64,000 nucleotides of DNA, from contig CAMKMX010000001.1 of the NCBI GenBank assembly GCA_946414025.1, positions 81,187-145,186 on the forward strand, given 5' to 3'. The notes beneath the pieces were generated by a model. That model ran no database searches, was not told where the DNA came from, and was given only the letters and a program-made list of their open reading frames with translations. The stretch's first letter is position 1, and each line of letters starts with the position of its first letter. Positions 24,500 to 33,133 of the stretch are shown here, one piece after another. This DNA comes from an uncultured Fibrobacter sp. GTDB lineage: Bacteria > Fibrobacterota > Fibrobacteria > Fibrobacterales > Fibrobacteraceae. The translations under genes and the position numbers were made by a program.

Positions 24500-24814
24500 A
24501 TGGATAAGCAGAAAAAAGAGCGTCTGGAGAAAAAAGGCTGGATAGTTGGTGATGTGGACGATTTTTTGGGATTAAGTCCTGCCGAAATGGCAATTGTTGA
24601 AATGAAGGTTGCTTTGGCAAAGGCTCTTGTCAACAAGCGGAAAAATTGCGGAAAAACTCAGGTTTTGGCGGCTGTCCTTGCGAATACAAGCCAGTCTCGA
24701 TATGCGAAGGTTGAACATGCTGATGCAAGTGTTTCGCTGGAGCTGATGATCAAGATGTTCTTTGCCCTTGGGGCAAACAAGAGAGAATTGTTGAAGGTTC
24801 TGTCTGCCGCATGA
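24500..24814 (+). CDS. HigA-type XRE-family antitoxin
   Basis: 104 aa. A basic start (MDKQKKERLEKKGW) leads to VGDVDDFLGLSPAEMAIVEMK and a helix-turn-helix region (LAAVLANTSQSRYAKVEHADASVSLELMIKMFFALG), which is the XRE fold. HigA proteins bind their toxin and repress their own promoter; the palindrome at 24132-24146 is the likely operator. The gene is intact although its toxin partner is broken, so it may persist as a repressor or protect against related toxins. Confidence 0.85.
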   Translation: MDKQKKERLEKKGWIVGDVDDFLGLSPAEMAIVEMKVALAKALVNKRKNCGKTQVLAAVLANTSQSRYAKVEHADASVSLELMIKMFFALGANKRELLKVLSAA

Positions 24815-24820
24815 CAAGTT

Positions 24821-24847
24821 CAGGGCAAAATACCCGTTTTTGCCCTG
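24821..24847. terminator. Hairpin after the antitoxin gene
   Basis: CAGGGCAAAA / TTTTGCCCTG arms around TACCCGT. The T run is inside the stem, so it is a weak terminator candidate. A TAGCCCC-type array starts right after it. Confidence 0.5.
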
Positions 24848-24883
24848 CAATCCCTAACCCCTAACCCCTAGATCCTAATCTCT
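24848..24883. repeat. TAACCCC/TAGATCC degenerate array
   Basis: ATCCCTAACCCCTAACCCCT, then AGATCCTAATCTC, between the antitoxin and RNase G genes. Confidence 0.8.
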
Positions 24884-25031
24884 TATTATATATTTAAAGT
24901 CCCTAGACCTCGTTTTGGCGGGCGGGCGGTACTTTCCGTCAAGAAACCGGCGGGGTTCGGAGGCGTTCCATACTTTTGGAGGGCCTTTTAGGGGTTTGTC
25001 TAATCGATTTTGCTTTACTTTTAGGAGTTTT

Positions 25032-26567
25032 ATGGCAAATAAGTGTAAGCGCGGAATCCTGATTAGCAAGACACCTTACGAGAAGCGCATCGCCATCATG
25101 GAAGACGGCGAACTTGCGGAATTGGTCGTGGAAAGCGTGTCTTCTACCAGGGTCCTGGGCAATATATATAAGGGTGTCGTTCAGAAGGTGCTTCCCGCCT
25201 TGAAGGCCGCGTTTATCGATATCGGTCTCGAGAAGGCAGGGTTCCTGCACCAGGACGACGCCATGGACAGGAACGAGCTGTTGCGCCGGGAATATGGCGA
25301 CGACGGTGACGAGGAAGGCGCTTCCAAGGAAATCTCCATCGACGAGATTCTCCAGGAAGGCCAGGAAATTATGGTCCAGGTGGTGAAGGAACCTATCAGC
25401 ACCAAGGGTGCCCGTCTGACGACTCATCTGAGTTTTGCAGGCCGGTTCCTGGTGTGCATGCCGGGGACCAACTTCGTGGGCGTGTCCAAGCGCGAGCGCG
25501 ACCATGCCAAGCGCCGGGAATTCCAGAAGGTGGTCCGCCGCCTGAAGGCCCGCGACGTGGGCTATATCGTGCGCACCAACGGGCTGAACGAGTCCGAATT
25601 CGAAATCCAGAAGCAGATGCGTGAACTGGAGAGCAAGTGGGAACAGACGAAGTACAACTTCGAGACCATGCCCGCCGAGACCTGCATCTACGAGGAGTCG
25701 GATTCTATCGAGCAGACGGTCCGCGAATACTTTGGCGAGAACACGGACTACGTGTACATCGACAATCGGGACGAATACTTCGCCCTTCGCGACTACCTGA
25801 AGGTGCTGTCTCCGGACAAGCTGGACAAGGTGAAGCTCTGGAGCAGTAACGAGAGCCTGTTCGAGTATTTCAAGATTGAAAACGATTACGCCCGCTCCCT
25901 GCAGCGCCAGGTACCGCTCCCCCGCGGAGGAAACCTGGTCATCGAGCAGACCGAGGCCCTGGTGTCCATCGACGTGAACACCGGTCCGAAGGTCCACGGC
26001 AAGGACCAGAGCAAGATCATCCTCGAGACCAACATCGACGCCTGCCACGAAATTGCAAAGCAGCTCAGGCTTCGCGACGTGGGCGGTCTTATCATTATCG
26101 ACTTTATCGATATGGAGACCGACGAGGACCGCGAAAAGGTTTACCAGGAATTCCGCAAGGCGATCCGCCGCGACAAGGCGCCTATCAGCCCCGCTCCCAT
26201 TAGCCAGTTCGGCCTGATGGAAGTGACCCGCAAGCGCGTGCGCGTGAACCTGATGACCGAGAAGACGGAAATCTGCCCGGTGTGCCATGGCGGTGGCCGC
26301 ATTGCCACGCTGGAATCTACCTTGGGCATGATCGACCGCTGGATGGCCCGCGCCCACGGCAAGGGTAAACTGAAGGAAGTGACCCTGGTGGTGAGCAGCC
26401 CCCTGGTGGACGTGTTCTGCAAGGACATGGCCCGTATGTTCCATTACCTGGAATACAAGCACAGTATGAAAATCGACCTGGTGGAAGACGAACATGCCCA
26501 TGTGAACCAGTTCTGGATGTACGACAAGGCGGGCGAGGATATTACGGACCTTTACAATTTCGCGTAA
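25032..26567 (+). CDS. rng: Ribonuclease E/G family endoribonuclease (RNase G-like)
   Basis: 511 aa from the ATG at 25032 (TTAGGAG upstream; longer reading rejected). The S1 RNA-binding domain spans about 37-125 (NIYKGVVQKVLPALKAAFIDIG, GFLHQDD). The catalytic DNase I-like region has VSIDVNTG and LIIIDFIDM, the two metal-binding aspartates. The zinc-link CPVCHGGGR joins subunits. It processes 16S rRNA and decays mRNA. The length and lack of a long C-terminal scaffold favour RNase G over RNase E. A terminator follows, so it is probably monocistronic. Confidence 0.93.
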   Translation: MANKCKRGILISKTPYEKRIAIMEDGELAELVVESVSSTRVLGNIYKGVVQKVLPALKAAFIDIGLEKAGFLHQDDAMDRNELLRREYGDDGDEEGASKEISIDEILQEGQEIMVQVVKEPISTKGARLTTHLSFAGRFLVCMPGTNFVGVSKRERDHAKRREFQKVVRRLKARDVGYIVRTNGLNESEFEIQKQMRELESKWEQTKYNFETMPAETCIYEESDSIEQTVREYFGENTDYVYIDNRDEYFALRDYLKVLSPDKLDKVKLWSSNESLFEYFKIENDYARSLQRQVPLPRGGNLVIEQTEALVSIDVNTGPKVHGKDQSKIILETNIDACHEIAKQLRLRDVGGLIIIDFIDMETDEDREKVYQEFRKAIRRDKAPISPAPISQFGLMEVTRKRVRVNLMTEKTEICPVCHGGGRIATLESTLGMIDRWMARAHGKGKLKEVTLVVSSPLVDVFCKDMARMFHYLEYKHSMKIDLVEDEHAHVNQFWMYDKAGEDITDLYNFA

Positions 26568-26635
26568 GGTCTTTGGCGCCTGCTCGACGATTGCGCAAGT
26601 CGCCGCCGGGTGCCGCCTCGAAACTGTGAATATGA

Positions 26636-26667
26636 GCCTTGCGGCTTTGCCGCAGGGCTTTTTTTAT
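26636..26667 (+). terminator. Rho-independent terminator after RNase G
   Basis: AGCCTTGCGGC-TTT-GCCGCAGGGCT stem followed by seven T. Confidence 0.9.
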
Positions 26668-26727
26668 CTTAATTTTTAGGGGTTCAATTTTAAGGGCGCC
26701 CGTTGGCGCCGAAAAACGGAGATTGTT

Positions 26728-28122
26728 ATGAATAGAGTAATTCTGGTTGCCGCTGCCGCCGCTGAGATGGCAGCGAAGGTAAAAGAAGTTGTGGACGCCG
26801 CCACTGCCGCAGGCGTCAAGACCGCCGTGTACAAGCCCTGCGCAAATGGTGCCGAGGCGGCGGCGGAACTGAAGGAACACCGTTCCGCCGTGCTGATGGA
26901 GAAGATTGCCGCCGACTTCTTGCAGAAGGACTTTGCCTCTGTAGATACCGTGGTGGTGGAAGGTGCACAAGGCATGAACGACGTGCTGGCCCACAAGTTC
27001 AACGACGACCTCGCTACCGCCCTGGACGCGAAGGTCTATTGCAATGGCGAAGATGCCGACCTGTTCTGCCCAAACCGTATAATGCATTGCCCCAAGTGCC
27101 TCGCGAAGGAATTTGCCGCCCCCGCTGCTGAACGCAAGACCAGCCAGGCCATGTTCCGTGCAGGCTTGCTCCTGAAGGCGTCGAAGGCGAAGAAGCGCAT
27201 TGTGCTGCCCGAAGGTTCCGAGCCCCGCACCGTGCAGGCCGCGAAGCTGGTCATTGACCGCAAGATCGCCGTACCCGTGCTGGTGGGCAAGAAGGACGAA
27301 ATTTTCAAGGTGGCCAAGGAACAGGGCGTTGAACTGCCCGCCGACATCGAGATTATTGAACCGACGGCTGAACTTGCCGAAAAGTACGTGCCCACTCTGG
27401 TGGAACTGCGCAAGTCCAAGGGTATGACCGAAGAACAGGCCCGCGCGGCTCTCGCCGACAACGTGATGCTTGCCACCATGATGCTCAAGATGGGCGAAGT
27501 GGATGGTCTCGTTTCTGGCGCTATCCATTCTACCGCAGACACGCTCCGCCCTGCCCTGCAGGTTATCAAGTGTGCTCCCGGCGTCAAGTCCGTAAGCTCC
27601 GTGTTCTTTATGTGCATGCCCGGCAAGACCTACATCTACGGGGACTGCGCGATTAATCTGAACCCCACCGCCGAAGAGCTTGCTGGCATTGCCATGCAGT
27701 GCGACGACACCGCCAAGGCCTTCGGGCTGCCCAGCCGTGTGGCTATGCTGAGCTACAGCACCATGAACAGCGGAAAGGGTCCGGATGCCGACTTGGTGCG
27801 CGAAGCCACCAAGTTGGTCAAGGAAGCTCGCCCCGAGATGCTGGTGGATGGCCCGCTGCAGTATGATGCCGCTACCGTCGAAAGCGTCGGCTCTCTGAAG
27901 GCCCCCGGAAGTTCTGTGGCCGGCAAGGCAACCGTGTTCGTGTTCCCGAGCCTTTCTGCCGGTAACATCGGCTACAAGGCCGTGCAGCGTAGCGCCCACG
28001 GCACTATCGCCATTGGTCCTATGCTCCAGGGCTTGGCCAAGCCGGTGAACGACCTCTCCCGTGGCGCCCTGGTAGAAGACATCGTTTATACCATTGCGCT
28101 GACTGCTGTGCAGGCAAATTAA
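26728..28122 (+). CDS. pta: Phosphate acetyltransferase
   Basis: 464 aa. It converts acetyl-CoA and phosphate to acetyl phosphate in fermentative acetate formation. The C-terminal PTA domain (about 145-460) is complete: [59 protein letters not shown], 'DGPLQYDAA' and [15 protein letters not shown]. The N-terminal about 140 residues keep only part of the E. coli-type domain ([13 protein letters not shown]) and the DRTGG regulatory domain is missing, giving an intermediate length. No ackA is adjacent. Shine-Dalgarno CGGAG. Confidence 0.93.
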   Translation: MNRVILVAAAAAEMAAKVKEVVDAATAAGVKTAVYKPCANGAEAAAELKEHRSAVLMEKIAADFLQKDFASVDTVVVEGAQGMNDVLAHKFNDDLATALDAKVYCNGEDADLFCPNRIMHCPKCLAKEFAAPAAERKTSQAMFRAGLLLKASKAKKRIVLPEGSEPRTVQAAKLVIDRKIAVPVLVGKKDEIFKVAKEQGVELPADIEIIEPTAELAEKYVPTLVELRKSKGMTEEQARAALADNVMLATMMLKMGEVDGLVSGAIHSTADTLRPALQVIKCAPGVKSVSSVFFMCMPGKTYIYGDCAINLNPTAEELAGIAMQCDDTAKAFGLPSRVAMLSYSTMNSGKGPDADLVREATKLVKEARPEMLVDGPLQYDAATVESVGSLKAPGSSVAGKATVFVFPSLSAGNIGYKAVQRSAHGTIAIGPMLQGLAKPVNDLSRGALVEDIVYTIALTAVQAN

Positions 28123-28180
28123 GACCGTTCGCGCTAGACTTTGGCAATCAAGTACAGGGCTGGCGCTCACTTTCGCCACC

Positions 28181-28202
28181 GCCCCAGTTTGATAACTGGG
28201 GC
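28181..28202 (+). terminator. Hairpin after pta
   Basis: Perfect 9-bp stem GCCCCAGTT / AACTGGGGC with TGAT loop, followed only by TTTG; probably a secondary terminator. Confidence 0.5.
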
Positions 28203-28247
28203 TTTGTGGCTCACAGAAGACCGTTCGCACTGTTTTATTCTAAACTT

Positions 28248-28278
28248 GAAAGCACCGTGTTTGCGGTGCTTTTCTCGT
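28248..28278. terminator. Terminator between convergent genes
   Basis: AAAGCACCG / CGGTGCTTT stem (28249-28257, 28264-28272), T-rich on one side and A-rich on the other, serving pta and the convergent TPR gene. Confidence 0.8.
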
Positions 28279-29043
28279 TTATTTCTTCCCGACTTTCGCG
28301 TTCAGTTTTTTCTGGATTTCTTTCAGGTGCCAGCGACCCCGGCGGTCTTCGAGAAAGTAGTCCGTGCGTACGCCACGGGCAAGCCCATTGTCGATGTATT
28401 TTTGGGACTCGTCGTATTTTTTTTCGTCCAGGTAATACTCCGCAAGGAAGAAGTAATTGTATATGTCCCCTGGGTCGTCTTTTAGGGCCATTTTTAGATA
28501 CTTCTCGGCGAGTTCTTTATCTGGCCACGAGAGGATAATAGGAATGTAAGGCAGCAATTGATGCGCGCGACCGAGAACTTGGTAGTTCTTAGTGGCGGTG
28601 GCTACATCGCGAACCTTTGCGGCCACGCCATCTTTTACGGCGGCAAGCGGGTTTTTCTCTGCTCCCCACATAGAAACGGATGCCGCGTAGATATGGGCGA
28701 TTTCGCGATTTTCCGGATAGCGATTGTAGGCTTTTTCGCTGAGTTCTTTTAGGCTGTCGAGTTTGGCCTTTCGCTTGCTTTTGTCAAAGGGTACAAAGCG
28801 GAAGGCAAAATAGACGCTCTTGACCAGGCCTTCGGTTGCTTTTTCGTGAATGGAATTATCGTTCTGTGCGCGTTTGTACGCAGCAATCATTAGGTCTGCG
28901 TTTTTTTTGTCCGCTTTGTCTCCATTGGCACGTTCTGCGCGAGCCCCATAGCAGGAATCCGCAAAGGCTAGGTCCTTGTTCGCAAAGCAACAAATGGCCC
29001 CAAGCAGGACGACTATAAAGAACCTGGTTGCGGAACACGGCAT
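28279..29043 (-). CDS. Exported TPR-like protein
   Basis: 254 aa with an N-terminal signal peptide (FFIVVLLGAICCFANKDLAFA). Helical repeats follow: 'LSEKAYNRYPENREIAHIYAASV', 'YLKMALKDDPGDIYNYFFLAEYYLDEKKYDESQKYI' near residue 190 is a clear TPR pair. C-terminus is basic. No enzyme motif. Related in style to the TPR gene at 2532-3467 but not evidently a copy. A GTCATCC repeat lies directly upstream of the start. Confidence 0.65.
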   Translation of the reverse strand: MPCSATRFFIVVLLGAICCFANKDLAFADSCYGARAERANGDKADKKNADLMIAAYKRAQNDNSIHEKATEGLVKSVYFAFRFVPFDKSKRKAKLDSLKELSEKAYNRYPENREIAHIYAASVSMWGAEKNPLAAVKDGVAAKVRDVATATKNYQVLGRAHQLLPYIPIILSWPDKELAEKYLKMALKDDPGDIYNYFFLAEYYLDEKKYDESQKYIDNGLARGVRTDYFLEDRRGRWHLKEIQKKLNAKVGKK

Positions 29044-29060
29044 GCTTTTCCCTCGGGCCT

Positions 29061-29103
29061 GGATCCTTCACTCCATGCCTCACGGCATTTCATTCAGGAT
29101 GAC
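29061..29103. repeat. GTCATCC...GGATCC dispersed repeat
   Basis: Read on the reverse strand: GTCATCCTGAATGAAATGCC, GTGA, GGCAT...GAAGGATCC, with an inner ATGCC / GGCAT hairpin. It fills the gap between pfkA and the TPR gene. Confidence 0.65.
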
Positions 29104-29111
29104 GCGACGCG

Positions 29112-30458
29112 TCACTTTCTTCCCTTGCCTTTTCCGGAGAAGTAGTCCTGCTGACGGGTGGCGCCAAGCACGGCATGCCATAGCGTTCCGTTGGGATTGA
29201 TTTTCTTGCGTTCGTTGACGGCGTATTCTATAGGCACATGGCTGAACTGTTCGTTCATGCTGCCCACCACCATGTCGGTCTTGCCCGCCATGCCTGCGTG
29301 CACGGCGCTTTCGGCCAGCTGGAAACAGAAAATGGCGTCTGTTCCTTTGGCGGGAATGCTGCGGACCATGTAGCTCGGGTCAAAGTACTTGATGTTGACT
29401 TCTTTGCCCACTTTATCGAAATGGTTCTTGATTTCTCGGGTCAGGAATTCACCGATGTCGTTTTTCAACACATTGCCGCTGGCGTCCTTGCGTTCCGGCA
29501 AGCCCTTGAACAGCTCCTGTCCGGCACCTTCGGCCACGGCGATTACGGCATGGGTCTTGCCGCTGCTGTAGCGGCTTTCGAGAGCCTTGAAAAGTCCGTT
29601 CTCTCCCTCCAGCGTGAAGGGTACTTCGGGAATGAGGCAGAAGTTCACCACCGTGGTGGCGAGAGCCGCGTAGGCGGCAATAAATCCGGAGTCGCGACCC
29701 ATGAGCTTTACCAGGCCAAGTCCGTTGAAAGCTCCGTTGGCCTCGTTGTGGGCGCTGGTAATGACGTCTGTGGCGCTGAGCACCGCCGTCTCGAAACCGA
29801 AGGTGCGGTCGATCAGATTCAGGTCGTTGTCGATGGTTTTCGGGATGCCGATAACAGAAATGGGCTGGCGACGCTTCTTGACTTCTTCGGCAATGGCGTG
29901 TGCCCCCCGGAGGGTTCCGTCACCGCCGATACAGAACAGCACGTTGATGTTCAGTCGCATGAGGGTATCCACCATCACGGAGGGTTCCTGCATGCCGCGG
30001 GAACTCCCCAGGATAGTGCCGCCGTCGTCCTGGATGGCATCTACCACGTCGGGGTTCAGCACGATAGGCGGGTAGCCGTAGGCCGGGTTCAGCCCGCGGT
30101 AACCGTAGGGGATGCCGAAGATGTTGCGCACGCCGTAGTCAAACCACAGCACCTGTACAAGACCTTTGATGACGTTGTTCAGACCGGGGCAGAGACCGCC
30201 GCAGGTCACGATGCCTGCGCGTGTCCAGGCGGGGTCGTGGAAAATCGTTTCCCTAGGCCCTGCCGCCTCGAGGGAGGGAATCGCCTTCCCGTTATCGATA
30301 AACTTTTTGATACGGTTCACGTCGGTGGTGAGGCTGATACGGTCGCCGTCAGAGACGAACTGCACGCCTTTCATGGGGGATTTCAGGGTTCCCGTTCCCA
30401 CTGTTTCGATGGAGAGGTCGTATTCTTCGGGGTGTTGTAAAATGTCTTCTTGCGTCAT
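29112..30458 (-). CDS. pfkA: 6-phosphofructokinase, ATP-type (group II-like long form)
   Basis: 448 aa. It phosphorylates fructose 6-phosphate, the committed step of glycolysis. An N-terminal extension of about 75 residues precedes the PFK domain: GIVTCGGLCPGLNNVI, PYGYRGL, 'FCIGGDGTLRGA', GIPKTIDNDL, 'KLMGRDSGFIAAYAALA'. Glycine in GGDGT favours ATP over pyrophosphate, although the PKTIDND motif is shared with PPi-using enzymes; this G/K combination is known in plant and trypanosomatid ATP-PFKs. AAGG lies 2 nt before the ATG with TATTTT just upstream. Confidence 0.88.
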   Translation of the reverse strand: MTQEDILQHPEEYDLSIETVGTGTLKSPMKGVQFVSDGDRISLTTDVNRIKKFIDNGKAIPSLEAAGPRETIFHDPAWTRAGIVTCGGLCPGLNNVIKGLVQVLWFDYGVRNIFGIPYGYRGLNPAYGYPPIVLNPDVVDAIQDDGGTILGSSRGMQEPSVMVDTLMRLNINVLFCIGGDGTLRGAHAIAEEVKKRRQPISVIGIPKTIDNDLNLIDRTFGFETAVLSATDVITSAHNEANGAFNGLGLVKLMGRDSGFIAAYAALATTVVNFCLIPEVPFTLEGENGLFKALESRYSSGKTHAVIAVAEGAGQELFKGLPERKDASGNVLKNDIGEFLTREIKNHFDKVGKEVNIKYFDPSYMVRSIPAKGTDAIFCFQLAESAVHAGMAGKTDMVVGSMNEQFSHVPIEYAVNERKKINPNGTLWHAVLGATRQQDYFSGKGKGRK

Positions 30459-30535
30459 GCCTTAAAAATACAAAAAAGATCCCCGACCAGATTGGATATG
30501 ACATTTTTAGGCCGTCAAGCACCGACACCTTAATC

Positions 30536-30560
30536 GGATCCTCGCCTTCGCGAGGATGAC
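30536..30560. repeat. GTCATCC...GGATC hairpin repeat, reverse copy
   Basis: ATCCTCGC-CTTC-GCGAGGAT stem. Compared with the copy at 1689, a C-G stem pair has become T-A on both arms, so base pairing is kept. Confidence 0.7.
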
Positions 30561-30562
30561 AA

Positions 30563-30606
30563 TCCTAGCCCCTAAATCCTAGCCCCTAGATCCTAGATCC
30601 TAATCC
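30563..30606. repeat. TAGCCCC/TAGATCC degenerate array
   Basis: CCTAGCCCCTAAATCCTAGC, then CCCTAGATCCTAGATCC, running up to the histidine-kinase stop codon. Confidence 0.85.
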
Positions 30607-32400
30607 CTATATTTCCAGCGGCGGGAAATGTATCTTGGTGCGAAGTCCCGGGTTCGCGTTTTCCATCTCGATTTTCATGTTGGTGAGGGTGCAGAGTTTT
30701 TTCACCATAGAAAGACCGATACCTGTTCCGCTTGTGCGGCGGGTCATTTCGTTTTCGACGCGGTAGAATTCCTGGAACACTTTTTTCATTTCGGCAGGGG
30801 GAATGCCCGGACCGTAGTCGCGCACCGCCAGATAGACATCGGTATCTTTGATACGGAGCTCGATGACAATCATCTTGTAGTCCGCATCCTTGGAGAACTT
30901 CAGGGAGTTGTCCACCAGGTTCATCAGAATCTGCATAATGGCGTCCCGGTCCATCATCAGGGTGATGTCCCGGACATCGGTGTCCGAAGAGACGGTGAGC
31001 TCGAAGCCGTGCTTTTCCACGTTCTTGCTGTAGGTGGCCACAAAGTCGTCCAGTACCGCCTTGGGTCGGTCCTTGCTAAGCTGCACGTTCCAACGGTCGC
31101 CATCCAGTTTAGACAAGTTAAGAACGTTCTGGATTAGGCGAGTAAGTCTGTCTGCCTCGCTAGCAATCTGGTTGTAGTACTTCTGCTTTTTCTCTTCGTT
31201 TGCCACCCAGGAGTTCTGTAACAGCTCGGCGTACATGCGGATAGAAGTCAGGGGCGTTTTCAGTTCGTGACTCACCGCAGAAATAAAGTCCTGCCGTTTT
31301 TTGGCCAGGTTCAGTTCGCTTCGGGTCAGGCGGTATATAGCCACGAGACCGCCACCCAAGATGATAAGCACCACGGCTCCAAGGAAAATCAAGAAAGAGC
31401 TTCCCCTGGAATCGTCCCTGTTTTTCATGTGCATTACCAGGGAAATCTTGTTTAGGGGAGGAATCAGCTTGGTGGAGAAAATTTCTTGGGATTCGTCATG
31501 TGAGCCAAAAGAAAGCAGGACCCTCGGGCCGTCCTTGAATTCCAACACCAAATCCTTTTCAAGAGGGTAGAACTGCGTTTCGTTTTTGACCAGGCTATTC
31601 AGGTAAACTTTGGTATCGACGATGTAGCCCTGGATATAGAGTTCGCTCCCTCTGGTCACGTTGCGGTAGAATACGATGTAGTCGCTGTTGACTTTCGCCA
31701 TGAAGGGCTCGATTTCCACTTCGAAATTGTAGGTCACCGGTGTAGAGGTCAAGCTGTCTATGTTCTGGGATTCGGCGTTGAAGGCCAGGTTTTCTTTTTC
31801 AGATGCCGTTTCAATTCGGTGGGGTCTGGCAGTTTCCTCTTTTTCGCCGCGGTCCAGTTTCGGGTCTTGCTTATAGATATGGTCAATGACCTTTTCTACG
31901 GAATCTCTGGGCTGGGCCTTAGCCTCGATACCGCGGTTTTCGATATCCAGCTCGTCTAGGATGTCTTTGATTTTATTGCGGACTTCTTCGCGGCGCAGCC
32001 TTTCTTTTTGCGGAATCTGCTCCAAAAGGATTTCCCCGAAACGGCCTTCGGGCAAGAACGGCGTGCGGAGCGTGTTGCCTGGCGTGAGCTGGAAATGCCC
32101 CACAAGACCTGCGTATTGGCTGGTGATGGGGTAGTCCACCAGTTCGGAGAGGGTGTTTTCTTCGCCACCGATGACCTGCACCGTTCGGATGAACCCGTAT
32201 TCGGAATAGGAACGTTTTTCTTCGACGGCCAGGTCGCGGGCAAGCCTCTGGTTCAGGGTGTTGGCCACGAACATGGCGTGCCCTGTATAGAGGGAGTTTG
32301 TACCCAGCTGCAACTGAGAATACGCCTGGTAAAGAAGAATTACCAGGGGTATCGTGATGACAACAAAGATGGAGGCAAAGATTACGTGGACTTTGTGCAT
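30607..32400 (-). CDS. Membrane sensor histidine kinase
   Basis: 597 aa. Two transmembrane helices (about 5-25 and 335-355: SFLIFLGAVVLIILGGGLVAIY) flank a periplasmic sensor region of about 300 residues with no recognised fold. The cytoplasmic part has HisKA with FISAVSHELKTPLTSIRMY (phospho-histidine), N box NLVDNSLKFS, G1 DYGPGIP and G2 GTGIGLSMV. No HAMP is obvious. It overlaps the response-regulator gene by 19 bp and forms a two-component system with it. The signal is unknown; the neighbouring envelope-protein genes hint at envelope sensing. Confidence 0.92.
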   Translation of the reverse strand: MHKVHVIFASIFVVITIPLVILLYQAYSQLQLGTNSLYTGHAMFVANTLNQRLARDLAVEEKRSYSEYGFIRTVQVIGGEENTLSELVDYPITSQYAGLVGHFQLTPGNTLRTPFLPEGRFGEILLEQIPQKERLRREEVRNKIKDILDELDIENRGIEAKAQPRDSVEKVIDHIYKQDPKLDRGEKEETARPHRIETASEKENLAFNAESQNIDSLTSTPVTYNFEVEIEPFMAKVNSDYIVFYRNVTRGSELYIQGYIVDTKVYLNSLVKNETQFYPLEKDLVLEFKDGPRVLLSFGSHDESQEIFSTKLIPPLNKISLVMHMKNRDDSRGSSFLIFLGAVVLIILGGGLVAIYRLTRSELNLAKKRQDFISAVSHELKTPLTSIRMYAELLQNSWVANEEKKQKYYNQIASEADRLTRLIQNVLNLSKLDGDRWNVQLSKDRPKAVLDDFVATYSKNVEKHGFELTVSSDTDVRDITLMMDRDAIMQILMNLVDNSLKFSKDADYKMIVIELRIKDTDVYLAVRDYGPGIPPAEMKKVFQEFYRVENEMTRRTSGTGIGLSMVKKLCTLTNMKIEMENANPGLRTKIHFPPLEI

Positions 32401-33110
32401 TCAGGCGTAGAACACATCTGGTAGCCTTCCCCGCGGAACGTTACCAGGAACTTCGGGTGGGAAGGATCGTCTTCGATTTTCTTGCGAAGCTTGGTGATGT
32501 GGATATCTACGGTACGGGTATCTACGGAGTCGGCGTTTTCGTAGCCCCAGACCTTGCGCAGCAGTTCGGAGCGGGGAACGGCGTGATCGCGGTTGGTCCA
32601 CAGGTATTCCAGAATTTCCACTTCCTTGCGGGTAAACGCAATCTCTTCGGTGCCGCGGGTACCGCGGTATTCGCGGAAATCAATCTTCAGGTTGCCGGCG
32701 ATGAGCTTGCCCTCGTTTTCGGCGCTCTGGCGGCTGCGGCGCAGCACTGCCTCGATGCGGGCGAGCAGCATGGGCACGGAGAACGGCTTGGGGATGTAGT
32801 CGTCGGCACCGTACTTGAGGCCGTTGATGATGTCTTCGTCGGAATTCTTTGCCGAGAGGATAATGATAGGAATGCTGCGGTCCTTTTCGCGGATTCTGTC
32901 ACAGACGGTAAATCCGTCAATGCCCGGAAGCATCAGGTCCAAAAGGATTAGCCCGTACTGGCCGCTGAGGGCCTCGGCAAGGCCGGTCTCGCCGTCGGCA
33001 CAGTGCTTCACGTTGTAGCCGTTCAGTTCGCAAAGGTCCACAAGGCCTTCGGCAATGGCAATTTCGTCTTCAATAATGAGAATGCTTGTGTTGCTAGAGT
33101 TCTGGCTCAT
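32382..33110 (-). CDS. OmpR/PhoB-family response regulator
   Basis: 242 aa. The receiver domain has the acidic pocket IIEDE, phospho-acceptor D58 in LILLDLMLPG, LSAKNSD and the lysine of DYIPKPFSV. The C-terminal winged helix contains FTRKEVEILEYLWTN and 'VDIHITKLRKKIEDDPSHPKFLVTFRGEGYQM'. It is the partner of the overlapping histidine kinase. AAAGGA lies before the ATG. Confidence 0.95.
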   Translation of the reverse strand: MSQNSSNTSILIIEDEIAIAEGLVDLCELNGYNVKHCADGETGLAEALSGQYGLILLDLMLPGIDGFTVCDRIREKDRSIPIIILSAKNSDEDIINGLKYGADDYIPKPFSVPMLLARIEAVLRRSRQSAENEGKLIAGNLKIDFREYRGTRGTEEIAFTRKEVEILEYLWTNRDHAVPRSELLRKVWGYENADSVDTRTVDIHITKLRKKIEDDPSHPKFLVTFRGEGYQMCSTPECTKST

Positions 33111-33133
33111 CTTTAATCCTTTCAGTTCAAATT

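Noticed and set aside
24821..24847. Strong terminator after the antitoxin gene
   Set aside because: Hairpin is good but the T run is part of the stem, so it is listed only as a weak candidate.
21885..24883. CRISPR array
   Set aside because: The repeats are 7-8 bases, degenerate and without unique spacers; no cas genes are present.
24939..26501. 520-codon reverse-strand frame
   Set aside because: Shadow of the RNase G gene.
26542..28230. 562-codon reverse-strand frame
   Set aside because: Shadow of pta; no recognisable domain and no Shine-Dalgarno.
29238..30440. 400-codon plus-strand frame
   Set aside because: Shadow of pfkA.
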